From: JACQFZ01 sp036381895
Lineage (GTDB): Bacteria > Pseudomonadota > Gammaproteobacteria > Acidiferrobacterales > Sulfurifustaceae
Assembly (NCBI GenBank): GCA_036381895.1
Contig: DASVBY010000081.1
Coordinates: 1-64,000 of the forward strand
Length of the DNA: 64,000 nucleotides
Reading direction: 5' to 3'
In this document: positions 22,213 to 30,720 of the stretch, piece after piece
Layout: each line of letters starts with the position of its first letter
Position numbering within the stretch: position 1 is the stretch's first letter
Position numbers and translations under genes: made by a program
Notes under the pieces: generated by a model
Databases searched by the model: none
The model's input: the letters and a program-made list of their open reading frames with translations, nothing else
What the model was told of the DNA's origin: nothing

Positions 22213-23046
22213 GTGGATTTCTCCCTGATCCTGTTCGTGCTGGTCGTCGCCACCGGTATCATCTGGGCGCTCGACCGTTGGGCGTGGGCGGAGGCGCGCG
22301 TGCGCGCGGCGAAGGCGGTGGTGCAGGCCGGCGGCAGCGAGGAGGCGGCGCGGCGCGCGGCGCGCGAGCCGCTCTACGTGGAGTATGCGCGCGCCTTCTT
22401 TCCGGTGATCCTCGTCGTGTTCGTGCTGCGCTCCTTCGTGGTCGAACCGTTTCGCATCCCCTCGGGATCGATGCTGCCGAGCCTCCTGGTCGGCGACTTC
22501 ATCCTCGTCAACAAGTTCTCCTACGGCATCCGCCTGCCGATCATCAACACCAAGGTGCTCGACCTCGGCGCCCCCGCGCGCGGCGACGTGGCTGTGTTCC
22601 GCTTCCCGCGCGACGAGTCGATCAACTACATCAAACGCGTGATCGGGCTCCCCGGCGACCGCATCCGCTACGAAGGCAAGCGGCTCTACATCAACGGCGA
22701 GCTCGTACCGCAGGGGCAGCCGACGGCCTACACCGTACAGCACAACGGCGAAGTGCTGTACGAGGCGGCCCGGATGACGGAGCGCCTCGGCGGGGTCGAG
22801 CACGCCATTCTGGTGTCCGCGACTCCGGATCCGTCGTCGCGCGAGTACGTCGTCCCGCCGGGGCACTACTTCGTCATGGGCGACAATCGCGACCACAGCA
22901 ACGACAGCCGCTACTGGGGCTTCGTGCCCGAGGAGAACCTGGTCGGCAAGGCGTTCCTCATCTGGTTCTCCTGGGATAGCACCGCCGCCGATCCCTGGTT
23001 CTGGCAGCGCATCGCCTTCGAGCGCATCGGCACCTTCATTCGCTGA
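22213..23046 (+). CDS. lepB: Signal peptidase I
   Basis: Inner-membrane serine protease removing signal peptides from secreted proteins. 277 residues from GTG 22213. Two N-terminal membrane spans (about 3-21 and 62-78) precede the periplasmic catalytic domain with nucleophile S86 in IPSGSM and general base K141 in INYIKRVIGLPGD; GDNRDHSNDSRYWG is the third family box. The frame is open 47 codons upstream inside lepA, which is not a credible start. It is the target-side partner of the secretion route used by the neighbouring periplasmic proteins. Confidence 0.96.
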   Translation: MDFSLILFVLVVATGIIWALDRWAWAEARVRAAKAVVQAGGSEEAARRAAREPLYVEYARAFFPVILVVFVLRSFVVEPFRIPSGSMLPSLLVGDFILVNKFSYGIRLPIINTKVLDLGAPARGDVAVFRFPRDESINYIKRVIGLPGDRIRYEGKRLYINGELVPQGQPTAYTVQHNGEVLYEAARMTERLGGVEHAILVSATPDPSSREYVVPPGHYFVMGDNRDHSNDSRYWGFVPEENLVGKAFLIWFSWDSTAADPWFWQRIAFERIGTFIR

Positions 23047-23088
23047 GCTGCTACTATTCTTACCGTAGTCCTTCAGGGGGAGCGAACT

Positions 23089-23463
23089 ATGGTGCGTACG
23101 CGGCAGAGCGGCATGACGATGTGGGGGGCGGCGTTCGTGATCGCCGTCGCCGTTTTCTTCCTGTTCCTGCTGTTCAAGCTGCTGCCGCCGTACCTCGAGG
23201 ACCTCAAGGTCAAGGCCGCCCTCGACGGTCTCGCAAGCGAGCCCGGGGTCGGCGCCATGTCGAAGGCGGAGCTCGCGGAGCGCCTCGGCCGGCGCTTCGA
23301 CATCGACAACGTCACGAACGTGAGCGCCTCGCAGGTGAACGTTCAGACGCAGGGCAGATCAAAAGTGATCGGAATTTCGTACGAGGTGGTCGTGCCGCTC
23401 GCCTACAACATATCGGCGCTGCTCGTGTTCGACCATGCACGCCAGGTCAGTGCCGCTGAATAA
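23089..23463 (+). CDS. DUF4845 family single-span membrane protein
   Basis: Protein of unknown function found between lepB and rnc in many beta- and gammaproteobacteria. 124 residues starting with a pilin-like RQSGMTMWG segment and one membrane span (about 10-33), followed by a conserved LPPYLEDLKVKAALDGLA stretch and a small soluble C-terminal domain. A strong GGGGGAG ribosome binding site lies seven bases before the ATG. The last 29 bases overlap the assigned rnc start. The type IV pilin-like N-terminus lacks the acidic residue at +5, so it is probably not a pilin. Confidence 0.85.
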   Translation: MVRTRQSGMTMWGAAFVIAVAVFFLFLLFKLLPPYLEDLKVKAALDGLASEPGVGAMSKAELAERLGRRFDIDNVTNVSASQVNVQTQGRSKVIGISYEVVVPLAYNISALLVFDHARQVSAAE

Positions 23464-24133
23464 GGCCCAATCCGAGCTCTGCCGGCGGCTCAACTACGAC
23501 TTCGCCAATCCTGCGCTGCTCGAACGGGCGCTCACGCATCGCAGCCGCAGCGCCGAACACTACGAGCGCCTCGAATTCCTCGGCGACAGCGTCCTCAATT
23601 TCGTCGTTTCGAGCGAGCTGTACGCGCGCTTTCCGGAGCTCACGGAGGGCGAGCTGACGCGGCTGCGGGCGAGCCTGGTGAAGCAGGAATCGCTCGCCCT
23701 CGTGGCGCGCCGGCTCGCGCTCGGCGAGTCGCTCATGCTCGGGGCAGGCGAGCTCAAGAGCGGCGGGTTCGACCGCGATTCGATCCTCGCCGATGCGCTC
23801 GAAGCGCTCTTCGGCGCCGTCTATCTCGACGGGGGCATCGAGCCGGCCGCGGCCCTGATCCGGCGGCTGTTCCTGCCGGCGCTCGCGGGGCTCGATCCGC
23901 GGAGCGTGCCGAAGGACCCGAAGACCCGGCTGCAGGAGTACCTGCAGAAGCAGGCGCTGCCGACGCCGGTTTACACCGTGATCGAGGCCGCCGGCGATCC
24001 GCACAACCAGCGTTTCGTCGTCGAATGCCAGGTGCCCGGCCTCGGGTTCGGCACGCGCGGCGAGGGCGGCACCCGGCGCGCGGCCGAGCAGGAGGCGGCG
24101 CGCGCGGCGCTCGAGCGGCTCGAGCCGCCGTGA
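23435..24133 (+). CDS. rnc: Ribonuclease III
   Basis: Double-strand-specific endoribonuclease for rRNA and mRNA processing. 232 residues from ATG 23435; a GTG at 23450 would give 227, closer to E. coli (226), and the choice is open. The catalytic signature ERLEFLGDSVLN holds D51, and E123 in DALEALFGAVYLDGG is the second catalytic acid. The dsRNA-binding domain fills about residues 160-230. Its stop overlaps the era GTG, the well known rnc-era coupling. Confidence 0.96.
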   Translation: MHARSVPLNKAQSELCRRLNYDFANPALLERALTHRSRSAEHYERLEFLGDSVLNFVVSSELYARFPELTEGELTRLRASLVKQESLALVARRLALGESLMLGAGELKSGGFDRDSILADALEALFGAVYLDGGIEPAAALIRRLFLPALAGLDPRSVPKDPKTRLQEYLQKQALPTPVYTVIEAAGDPHNQRFVVECQVPGLGFGTRGEGGTRRAAEQEAARAALERLEPP

Positions 24134-25029
24134 CGGCGGGCGCCTTTCGCAGCGGGCTGGTCACGATCCTCGGGCGCCCGAACGTCGGCAAGTCGACGCT
24201 GTTCAACCGCTTGGTCGGCGAGAAGGTGAGCATCGTGTCGCGCCGGCCGCAGACCACCCGGCATCGCGTGCTCGGCATTCGCACGACGGAGGCGGCGCAG
24301 ATCGTCTACGTCGATACCCCCGGCCTGCACCCGCCCGAGGGGCGGCAGCTCAACCGCTATCTCGCACGGCTCGCGCGCGGGAGCGTGGAAGGCGTCGATG
24401 CCGTGGTGCTCATGATCACGGCCGACGGCTGGCGGCCCGAGGACGAGCTCGGACTCGAGGTCGCCCGGCAGCTCACCATCCCCGTGCTGCTCGTGATCAA
24501 CAAGATCGACCGCCTCAAGGATCGTGCGGCGCTGCTGCCCCTGATCGAGGAATCGGCGAGCCGGATGGCGTTCGCCGAGATCGTGCCGCTCTCGGCGCGC
24601 ACCGGCGACAATATCGCCGCGCTCGAGCGCGCGCTCCCGCGGTACTTGCCGGAGCAGCCGCCGATCTACCCGGTCGCGCAGCGCACCGACAAGAGCGAGC
24701 GGTTCCAGGCCGCCGAGCTCGTGCGCGAGCAGGTCTACGCGCTCTACGGCCAGGAAGTACCGCATGCGACCGCCGTCGAGATCGGCCGCTACCGGCGCAC
24801 GAAGGACCGGCTCGACATTGCGGCGACGCTCTGGGTGGAGAAGGAGGGTCAGAAGGCGATCCTGATCGGAGCCCGCGGCGAGCGACTGAAGCGGGTCGGG
24901 GTGCGCGCGCGGCGGGCGCTCGAGCGCATTCATGGCGTCAAGGTCAACATCGAGCTCTGGGTGAAGGTGCGCAAGGGCTGGTCGGACGACGTCCAGGCGC
25001 TGCAGCGCCTCGGCTACCACGAGGAGTAG
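24130..25029 (+). CDS. era: GTPase Era
   Basis: GTPase with a KH domain that binds the 3' end of 16S rRNA during 30S assembly. 299 residues from a GTG overlapping the rnc stop. G1 GRPNVGKS at 15-22, G3 DTPG at 62-65 and G4 NKID at 124-127; the KH motif ILIGARGERLKRVG lies near residue 250. The frame is open 35 codons upstream inside rnc, but only the GTG gives the conserved short N-terminus. Confidence 0.97.
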   Translation: MTAGAFRSGLVTILGRPNVGKSTLFNRLVGEKVSIVSRRPQTTRHRVLGIRTTEAAQIVYVDTPGLHPPEGRQLNRYLARLARGSVEGVDAVVLMITADGWRPEDELGLEVARQLTIPVLLVINKIDRLKDRAALLPLIEESASRMAFAEIVPLSARTGDNIAALERALPRYLPEQPPIYPVAQRTDKSERFQAAELVREQVYALYGQEVPHATAVEIGRYRRTKDRLDIAATLWVEKEGQKAILIGARGERLKRVGVRARRALERIHGVKVNIELWVKVRKGWSDDVQALQRLGYHEE

Positions 25030-25116
25030 GCGGGCGTGCGTAGCGCGTGGCGCATCGGTGCGAGGCGAGGTATGCTCCCTGCGTCCGGCGCCTCGTTCCA
25101 TGGCGCGTGAAGTTGC

Positions 25117-25866
25117 ATGCGCGAACAGCAGCAAAGCGCCTTCGTATTGCACCAGCGCAACTACAGCGAGACGAGCCTGCTGCTCGAGGTCTACACGCGC
25201 CAGCACGGCCGCCTCGGGCTGATCGCGAAGGGTGCACGGCGGCCGAGCAGCCGCCTGCGCGGCGTGCTGAAGCCGTTTCAGCCGCTGCTCATCGGCTGGA
25301 GCGGGCGCGGCGAGCTCATGGTGCTCACGGGCGCCGAGCCCGACGGGCCCGCCATCGAGCTCGCCGGCAAGTCCCTCTACTGCGGCTTCTATCTGAACGA
25401 GCTGCTGGTCCGGCTGCTCCATCGACACGATCCGCACGAGGCGCTCTACGACCGCTACCGCGCCGCGCTCGCCGGGCTCGCGGATGAGGCGCGGCACGAG
25501 GCGGTCCTGCGCGTGTTCGAGAAACATCTCCTGAGAGAGATCGGCTACGGGCTGCTGCTCGAGCGCGACGCCGAGCAGAACGCGCCGATAGAGCCGGAGG
25601 CGATCTACGACTACGTGCTCGAGCAGGGGCCGGTGCGCGTGCGCCACCCGGAGCTCGCCGGCCGCCTGCGGGGCGTGCGGGTACGCGGCGCGAGCCTGCT
25701 CGCACTGGCCGAAGAGCGGCTCGAGGACGGGACGGCCCTGCGCGAAGCGAAGGCGCTCATGCGCGCAGCGCTCGCGGCACACCTCGGCGACAAGCCGCTG
25801 CAAAGCCGGCGTCTGTTCCAGGAACGCGCTCCGGCAGCGGCCGGGCGCAGCGCGCTTCCGTCATGA
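25117..25866 (+). CDS. recO: DNA repair protein RecO
   Basis: Recombination mediator of the RecFOR pathway, loading RecA onto SSB-coated DNA. 249 residues (E. coli 242). The N-terminal OB fold is seen from FVLHQRNYSETSLLLEVYTRQHGRLGL and the central helical part from LYCGFYLNELLVRLLHRHDPH. No cysteine pair typical of zinc-bearing RecO is present. Four-base overlap with pdxJ; era-recO-pdxJ-acpS is a standard order. Confidence 0.95.
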   Translation: MREQQQSAFVLHQRNYSETSLLLEVYTRQHGRLGLIAKGARRPSSRLRGVLKPFQPLLIGWSGRGELMVLTGAEPDGPAIELAGKSLYCGFYLNELLVRLLHRHDPHEALYDRYRAALAGLADEARHEAVLRVFEKHLLREIGYGLLLERDAEQNAPIEPEAIYDYVLEQGPVRVRHPELAGRLRGVRVRGASLLALAEERLEDGTALREAKALMRAALAAHLGDKPLQSRRLFQERAPAAAGRSALPS

Positions 25867-26591
25867 TCGAGCTCGGCGTCAACATCGATCACGTCGCGAC
25901 GCTGCGCCAGGCGCGCGGCACGCGCTACCCGGACCCGGTGCATGCCGCGCTGCTGGCGGAGCAGGCCGGGGCCGACCTCATCACGCTGCACCTGCGCGAA
26001 GACCGCCGCCACATCCAGGAGCACGACGTCGAGCGCCTGCGCGGACTGCTGCAGACGCGCATGAACCTCGAAATGGCGGCGACCGAGGAGATGGTCGCGT
26101 TCGCCCGCCGCGTGCGGCCGCACGACTGCTGCCTCGTCCCCGAGCGGCGCGAGGAGCTCACCACCGAAGGCGGCCTCGACGTCGCGGGCAACCGCGAGCG
26201 TCTGGCGCGAAGCTGCGCCGAGCTGGCATCGGCGGGCGTCCGGGTCTCGTTGTTCATCGACCCGGACCCCGCCCAGGTAGCGGCCGCGGCCGCGATCGGA
26301 GCTCCCGTCATCGAGCTGCATACCGGACACTACGCGGACGCGCCGGACGAGGCGCGCCGGCGGCACGAGCTCGCCCGCATTGCGAGCGCCGTGGAGCAGG
26401 GGCGGGCGCTCGGGCTCAAGGTCAACGCCGGCCACGGCCTCAACTACCACAACGTCCAGCCGGTGGCCGCGATTCCGGGCATCGCGGAGCTGAACATCGG
26501 TCACGCCATCGTCGCGCGCGCCGTGTTCAGCGGTCTCGAGGCCGCCGTACGCGAAATGAAGCGCCTGATGCGCGAGGCGCGCGGCCAGTGA
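25863..26591 (+). CDS. pdxJ: Pyridoxine 5'-phosphate synthase
   Basis: Condenses 1-deoxyxylulose 5-phosphate with aminoacetone 3-phosphate to form pyridoxine phosphate in the DXP-dependent vitamin B6 route. 242 residues (E. coli 243). Start LGVNIDHVATLRQARG, HLREDRRHIQ and NAGHGLNYHNV carry the known phosphate-binding and catalytic residues. It is coupled to recO and acpS by four-base overlaps. Confidence 0.97.
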   Translation: MIELGVNIDHVATLRQARGTRYPDPVHAALLAEQAGADLITLHLREDRRHIQEHDVERLRGLLQTRMNLEMAATEEMVAFARRVRPHDCCLVPERREELTTEGGLDVAGNRERLARSCAELASAGVRVSLFIDPDPAQVAAAAAIGAPVIELHTGHYADAPDEARRRHELARIASAVEQGRALGLKVNAGHGLNYHNVQPVAAIPGIAELNIGHAIVARAVFSGLEAAVREMKRLMREARGQ

Positions 26592-26971
26592 TCCACGGCA
26601 TCGGCACGGATATCGTGCGCGTCGAACGCATGCAGCGCAGTCTCGAGCGCTTCGGCGAGCGTTTCGCGGCGCGGGTGCTCACGTCCGCCGAGCTCGAAGA
26701 CTTTCGCCGCAGCCTCCGGCCGGCGCATTTCCTCGCACGCCGCTTCGCGGCGAAGGAGGCGGCAGCGAAGGCGCTCGGTACCGGCTTCGTGCGCGGTCTG
26801 CGGCTGCGCGATATCGCTGTGGGGCACGACGCGGACGGCAAACCGGTGCTCGTGTTCTCCGGCGCCGCCGAGGCACTGCTGCGCAAGCGGCAGATCCACG
26901 CGGCACACCTGAGTCTCGCCGACGAAGCCGACTACGCCGTGGCGTTCGTGCTGCTCGAAGCGCGGGGCTAG
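26588..26971 (+). CDS. acpS: Holo-[acyl-carrier-protein] synthase
   Basis: Transfers 4'-phosphopantetheine from CoA to ACP, which activates fatty acid synthesis. 127 residues from a GTG that overlaps the pdxJ stop. GIGTDIVRVERM contains the Mg-binding aspartate and FAAKEAAAKALGTG the conserved glutamate/lysine. Last gene of the lepA-acpS block. Right after its stop lies a GC hairpin without T tract (26971-26985). Confidence 0.96.
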   Translation: MIHGIGTDIVRVERMQRSLERFGERFAARVLTSAELEDFRRSLRPAHFLARRFAAKEAAAKALGTGFVRGLRLRDIAVGHDADGKPVLVFSGAAEALLRKRQIHAAHLSLADEADYAVAFVLLEARG

Positions 26972-26985
26972 CGGGCCCTGCCCGC
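26971..26985 (+). other. GC-rich hairpin at the acpS stop codon
   Basis: GCGGGC, three bases, then GCCCGC, starting on the last base of the acpS stop codon. No T tract follows, so it is not a classical intrinsic terminator; it could stabilise or end the transcript with Rho. The rest of the gap to the convergent lipoprotein gene shows only GC-rich sequence. Confidence 0.35.
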
Positions 26986-27084
26986 CGCAGCGCTACCGCC
27001 GCGGGCCGAGCGGCTGACGGCGCGGCGGTCGGGCGGGCGCGAGGAATCCCCGAGGGTGGGCCGCTTGGCGGGCCGCGAGCCGGG

Positions 27085-27582
27085 TCAGCGGATGATGACG
27101 CCGATGCCCACGCCGAAACGCACGTTCGAGCCCTGCGGGGCCCGCTCGCCGAGCGGCCAGAGATAGATCTCTTCCGCCTCGAGCACCGGGTACACGTACT
27201 CTGCCTCGCCCACGCGTCCCCGGCGGGTGCCCGTTACGCCGCCGACGGCGGTGACCAGCCTTCCGCTGCGGAAGTCGGCCGCCTCGAGATAACCCTCACG
27301 TACGAGAAGAAAGCGACGCTGTGCCGGCGCGCCGGTCTGCGGGCGGCCGGAATCGTCGAGCGGGTAGCCGAGGGTTTCGATCTCGGTGGTGTGCTCGAGG
27401 TTGCGCGTGCTGACGATAACGCCGCCCCAGGCGACGCGCCGTCCTCTGGCGGTCTCGATGTGCGCTGCGGCTTCCGCCGGTGTCAGGCTGCGGTCGGTGC
27501 CCTCGAAATCGAGCGGCGGCGTGCTGGCGCACGCTGCGAGAAGCAGCAGGGGTGCAATGAGGGCGGGCGGCGATACGCGCAT
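27085..27582 (-). CDS. Slp family outer-membrane lipoprotein (second gene of pair)
   Basis: Predicted lipoprotein of the Slp (starvation lipoprotein) family; E. coli Slp is an outer-membrane protein induced in stationary phase, exact function unknown. 165 residues with a signal peptide ending in the lipobox LLAAC. The core VAWGGVIVSTRNLEHTTEIETLGYPLD and the later RRFLLVREGYLEAADFRSGRLVTAVG match the family. It starts three bases after the upstream homologue stops, so the two form an operon. C-terminus ends in a short glycine/valine-rich strand. Confidence 0.83.
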   Translation of the reverse strand: MRVSPPALIAPLLLLAACASTPPLDFEGTDRSLTPAEAAAHIETARGRRVAWGGVIVSTRNLEHTTEIETLGYPLDDSGRPQTGAPAQRRFLLVREGYLEAADFRSGRLVTAVGGVTGTRRGRVGEAEYVYPVLEAEEIYLWPLGERAPQGSNVRFGVGIGVIIR

Positions 27583-27585
27583 CGG

Positions 27586-28140
27586 TTAGCGCCAGTAAGG
27601 GTAGTACGGATAGGGCCAGTACCAGGGATAGGGGCGAGCCGGCCAGAACGGGTCGTAGAACGGATCGTAGAACGGGTCGCGGTAATAGTAGTACGGTCGC
27701 TCCGGCAGCGGCTCCCAGAGCTGCGTGGTTTCCGCGTCGACGACGATGTAGCGGTACGGGTACTCGCCGATCGGGCGTGTCATCTCTCCGCTCACCCGCC
27801 CGGACACCGTTACCAGCCGGCCGTCGCGATAGACCGCCGGATCGAGGAAGCCTTTCACCTTGGCGAGGAAGCGGCCGGCACTGTCGCCCTCGGTTCGCGG
27901 GCGGCCGGAGCTGTCGAGCGGCCGCGAGACGACGTCGAGCCAGGTTTCGTCTGCACGGTTCTCGATGCCTGCGATCGCGCCGCCCCAGCGCACGAGGGTA
28001 CCGAGGTAACCGCTCGGGTTCGCGCGTACGTCGGCCAGCGCCGGATCGCCGGGTGGGGGCTCGCGGATGGCTTTGGGCGTCGAGGTGGTCGCGCAGCCCG
28101 AGAGCGCAGCTGCCACGAGTAAGACGAGGAGGGCTCGCAT
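27586..28140 (-). CDS. Slp family outer-membrane lipoprotein with aromatic tail (first gene of pair)
   Basis: Second Slp-type lipoprotein, 184 residues from the ATG at 28140; the frame is open far upstream across the tRNA, which is not credible. Lipobox ALSGC at the end of a 15-residue signal. The core VRWGGAIAGIENRADETWLDVVSRPLD parallels its neighbour, pointing to a tandem duplication. The last 35 residues are almost only Tyr, Pro, Trp, Phe, Arg and Asp, with three short RDPFYDPFYDPF-type repeats, and have no counterpart in the partner protein. That tail may bind envelope material, but this is a guess. Confidence 0.83.
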   Translation of the reverse strand: MRALLVLLVAAALSGCATTSTPKAIREPPPGDPALADVRANPSGYLGTLVRWGGAIAGIENRADETWLDVVSRPLDSSGRPRTEGDSAGRFLAKVKGFLDPAVYRDGRLVTVSGRVSGEMTRPIGEYPYRYIVVDAETTQLWEPLPERPYYYYRDPFYDPFYDPFWPARPYPWYWPYPYYPYWR

Positions 28141-28146
28141 GCGGGC

Positions 28147-28152
28147 AGTATA
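28147..28152 (-). promoter_or_regulatory. Candidate promoter of the slp pair (-10 element)
   Basis: Minus-strand TATACT lies six bases before the ATG at 28140, which would give an almost leaderless mRNA. Immediately upstream is an inverted repeat CTCGC-six bases-GCGAG (28155-28170) that could be an operator. The -35 region is weak. Confidence 0.3.
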
Positions 28153-28277
28153 CTCTCGCCGCGGCGCGAGTTTCGCCGGGATTCTCCCGAGCCGGACAAC
28201 GCCTTGCTCGACCCTTGTGCGCGCCGCGGAGAGCTCCGCGGCGCCGCTTGAGAGGCCGTCAGCCGAGACGCTGGAAA

Positions 28278-28353
28278 TGGCTCCCCGGGAGGGACTCGAA
28301 CCCCCGACCAAGCGGTTAACAGCCGCTTGCTCTACCGGCTGAGCTACCGGGGA
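28278..28353 (-). tRNA. tRNA-Asn (anticodon GTT)
   Basis: 76-base cloverleaf on the minus strand. The acceptor stem TCCCCGG pairs with CCGGGGA, discriminator G, and CCA is encoded. The D-arm has GCTCAGCCGGTAGAGC, the anticodon loop reads CTGTTAA with anticodon GTT, and the T-arm contains GGTTCGAGTCC. Confidence 0.97.
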
Positions 28354-28370
28354 AGACTGGAAAGGCGCGT

Positions 28371-28400
28371 ATAGTAAGGGTGCGCATTCGGCGGGGTCAA
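28371..28400 (-). promoter_or_regulatory. Promoter of tRNA-Asn
   Basis: On the minus strand TTGACC (28395-28400) and TACTAT (28371-28376) are separated by 18 bases, with the predicted start about ten bases before the tRNA. This fits a strong stable-RNA promoter. Confidence 0.6.
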
Positions 28401-28528
28401 TACGAAGCATTCGACGACCCGCGAGGCGTGACGCCCGGCCGACGGCACGCAGAACTCGGCACCGCGTGCTTCGCTCGAACGGTGGCGCCGGCCGGCACCT
28501 GCGGTCGAAGCGCGCGCCGCGGCGCTGA

Positions 28529-28534
28529 TATGAT
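28529..28534 (+). promoter_or_regulatory. Candidate uvrB promoter (-10 element)
   Basis: TATGAT (five of six consensus), 24 bases before the uvrB ATG. The -35 region around 28504-28511 is a poor match. No CTG-N10-CAG type LexA site overlaps it. Confidence 0.4.
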
Positions 28535-28558
28535 TCTCGTCTGGAACAGGAACCGGAC

Positions 28559-30595
28559 ATGAGCGGGAAATTCCGGCTGTCGAGCCCGTTTGCGCCTGCA
28601 GGCGACCAGCCGCAGGCGATCGAGTCGCTGATCGAGGGACTCGCGCGCGGCGACGCGTGCCAGACGCTCCTCGGCGTCACCGGATCGGGCAAAACCTTCA
28701 CGATCGCGAACGTGATCGAACGGGTGCAGCGCCCGACGATCGTCCTCGCCCCGAACAAGACGCTCGCCGCGCAGCTCTACTCGGAGATGCGCGACTTCTT
28801 TCCGCACAACGCCGTCGAGTACTTCGTCTCGTACTACGATTACTACCAGCCGGAAGCCTACGTACCGTCCTCGGACACTTATATCGAGAAAGACGCCTCG
28901 ATCAACGCCCACATCGAGCAGATGCGCCTCTCGGCGACCAAGGCGCTGCTCGAGCGGCCCGATACCATCATCGTCGCCACGGTGTCCGCGATCTACGGCC
29001 TCGGCGACCCGAGCGCCTACCACGCCATGGTGCTGCACTTGAAACGCGGGATGCAGATCGAGCAGCGCGCCATGCTGCGGCGGCTCGCCGAGATGCAGTA
29101 CAGCCGCAACGACGTCGAGCTCGCGCGCGGCACGTTCCGCGTGCACGGAGACGTGATCGACATCTTCCCGGCGGAATCGGAGCGTCTGGCGGTGCGGGTC
29201 GAGCTCTTCGGCGACGAGGTCGAGGCGCTGTCCGAGTTCGACCCGCTGACCGGCGAGGTCGCGGCGACGCTCACGCGCACCACCGTCTATCCGAAGACGC
29301 ACTACGTGACCGGCCGCGAGACCCTGCTCAAGGCGATCGACGAGATCAAGCTCGAGCTGCGCGAGCGGCTCGCCGAGCTGCGCGCGCAGGGCAAGCTCGT
29401 CGAGGCGCAGCGCCTCGAGAGCCGCACCCTCTACGATCTCGAGATGATGCGCGAAGTGGGTTACTGCAGCGGCATCGAGAACTACTCGCGCTTCCTCTCG
29501 GGGCGCAGGCCGGGCGAGCCGCCGCCGACGCTGTTCGACTACGTCCCGAAGCATGCGCTGCTCGTGATCGACGAGAGCCACGTGACCGTGCCGCAGCTCG
29601 GCGGCATGTACCGCGGCGATCGCGCCCGCAAGGAGACGCTCGTCGAGTACGGCTTCCGTCTGCCCTCGGCGCTCGACAACCGGCCGCTGCGGTTCGATGA
29701 GTTCGAGCGCCTGATGCCGCAGACCATCTTCGTGTCGGCGACCCCCGGCCCCTACGAGCTCGAGCGCTGCCGGGGCGTCGTCATCGATCAGGTAGTGCGG
29801 CCGACGGGGCTCGTCGACCCCGAGGTCGAAGTGCGGCCCGTGGCGGCGCAGGTCGACGACCTGCTGTCGGAGATCCGCGCGCGCGTCAAGGCGCAGGAGC
29901 GGGTGCTCGTCACCACGCTCACCAAGCGCATGGCGGAGGACCTGACCGAGTACCTCTTCGAGCACGGGGTCAAGGTGCGCTACCTCCATTCGGACATCGA
30001 TACCGTCGAGCGCGCCGAAATCATCCGCGACCTGCGCTCCGGGGCGTTCGATGTGCTGGTCGGGATCAACCTGCTGCGCGAGGGCCTCGACCTGCCGGAG
30101 GTGTCGCTGGTCGCGATCCTCGACGCCGACAAGGAGGGATTCCTGCGCTCCACGCGCTCGCTCATCCAGACGATCGGCCGCGCGGCGCGCAACATCAACG
30201 GCAAGGTGATCCTGTACGCCGACACCGTCACCGAGTCGATGCGTGCGGCGATCGAGGAGACGGAGCGGCGCCGGGAGAAGCAGCTCGCCTACAACCGCGA
30301 GCACGGCATCGTGGCGCGCGGCATCGTGAAGGAGATCAAGGAGATCATCGACGGGGTGCATCCGGGCCGCTACCCGAGGGCGGGCGAGGGGCGGGCACCG
30401 GTGCTGGCGGCCGAGGACGACGCGGAGTACGCCGGGCTCGCCCCGAGCGCCCTGAGCAAGCTCCTCAACAAGCTCGAGAAGCAGATGCACAAGCACGCCC
30501 GCAACCTGGAGTTCGAGCAGGCGGCCGCGATCCGGGACAAGATCCGCAAGATCCGCGAGCGCAACTTCGGCATCGCGAGCGGCGGGCGGCGCTGA
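28559..30595 (+). CDS. uvrB: Excinuclease ABC subunit UvrB
   Basis: Damage-recognition helicase of nucleotide excision repair, acting with UvrA and UvrC. 678 residues (E. coli 673). Walker A GVTGSGKT at 39-46; the beta-hairpin segment YYDYYQPEAYVPSSDTYIEKD that clamps DNA; helicase motifs DESHVTVPQ and QTIGRAARN; and the C-terminal UVR domain (about 640-675) that binds UvrC. A TATGAT -10-like element lies at 28529-28534, 24 bases before the ATG. No clear LexA box was found, although uvrB is SOS-induced in E. coli. Confidence 0.98.
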   Translation: MSGKFRLSSPFAPAGDQPQAIESLIEGLARGDACQTLLGVTGSGKTFTIANVIERVQRPTIVLAPNKTLAAQLYSEMRDFFPHNAVEYFVSYYDYYQPEAYVPSSDTYIEKDASINAHIEQMRLSATKALLERPDTIIVATVSAIYGLGDPSAYHAMVLHLKRGMQIEQRAMLRRLAEMQYSRNDVELARGTFRVHGDVIDIFPAESERLAVRVELFGDEVEALSEFDPLTGEVAATLTRTTVYPKTHYVTGRETLLKAIDEIKLELRERLAELRAQGKLVEAQRLESRTLYDLEMMREVGYCSGIENYSRFLSGRRPGEPPPTLFDYVPKHALLVIDESHVTVPQLGGMYRGDRARKETLVEYGFRLPSALDNRPLRFDEFERLMPQTIFVSATPGPYELERCRGVVIDQVVRPTGLVDPEVEVRPVAAQVDDLLSEIRARVKAQERVLVTTLTKRMAEDLTEYLFEHGVKVRYLHSDIDTVERAEIIRDLRSGAFDVLVGINLLREGLDLPEVSLVAILDADKEGFLRSTRSLIQTIGRAARNINGKVILYADTVTESMRAAIEETERRREKQLAYNREHGIVARGIVKEIKEIIDGVHPGRYPRAGEGRAPVLAAEDDAEYAGLAPSALSKLLNKLEKQMHKHARNLEFEQAAAIRDKIRKIRERNFGIASGGRR

Positions 30596-30605
30596 GCGCT
30601 GCGCC

Positions 30606-30635
30606 TTGTGACCCCCTTCGAGATTGTGCTATTTT
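30606..30635 (+). promoter_or_regulatory. Promoter of tRNA-Val
   Basis: TTGTGA (30606-30611) and TATTTT (30630-30635) with 18 bases between them; the -10 is preceded by TGC, an extended -10. The predicted start is a few bases ahead of the tRNA, and the same transcript may run on into thrS. Confidence 0.5.
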
Positions 30636-30645
30636 CCGCGGTCTC

Positions 30646-30720
30646 AGGCGCGTAGCTCAGTGGTAGAGCACCACCTTGACATGGTGGTGGTCGGTGGTTC
30701 GATCCCACTCGCGCCTACCA
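30646..30720 (+). tRNA. tRNA-Val (anticodon GAC)
   Basis: 75-base cloverleaf. Acceptor AGGCGCG pairs with CGCGCCT, discriminator A and encoded CCA. D-arm GCTCAGTGGTAGAGC, anticodon stem CCACC/GGTGG around the loop TTGACAT, anticodon GAC, and T-loop TTCGATC. It lies 74 bases before thrS. Confidence 0.97.

Noticed and set aside
23089..23200. DUF4845 protein as a type IV pilin
   Set aside because: The pilin-like start lacks the glutamate at position +5, and no pilus genes are near.
27600..27690. CRISPR or tandem-repeat array in the Slp gene
   Set aside because: The repeated units are only about 15 bases, in frame, and encode the YDPF repeats of the protein tail; there are no spacers.
28441..28558. 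LexA (SOS) box upstream of uvrB
   Set aside because: No CTG-N10-CAG or similar palindrome was found by eye in the uvrB leader.
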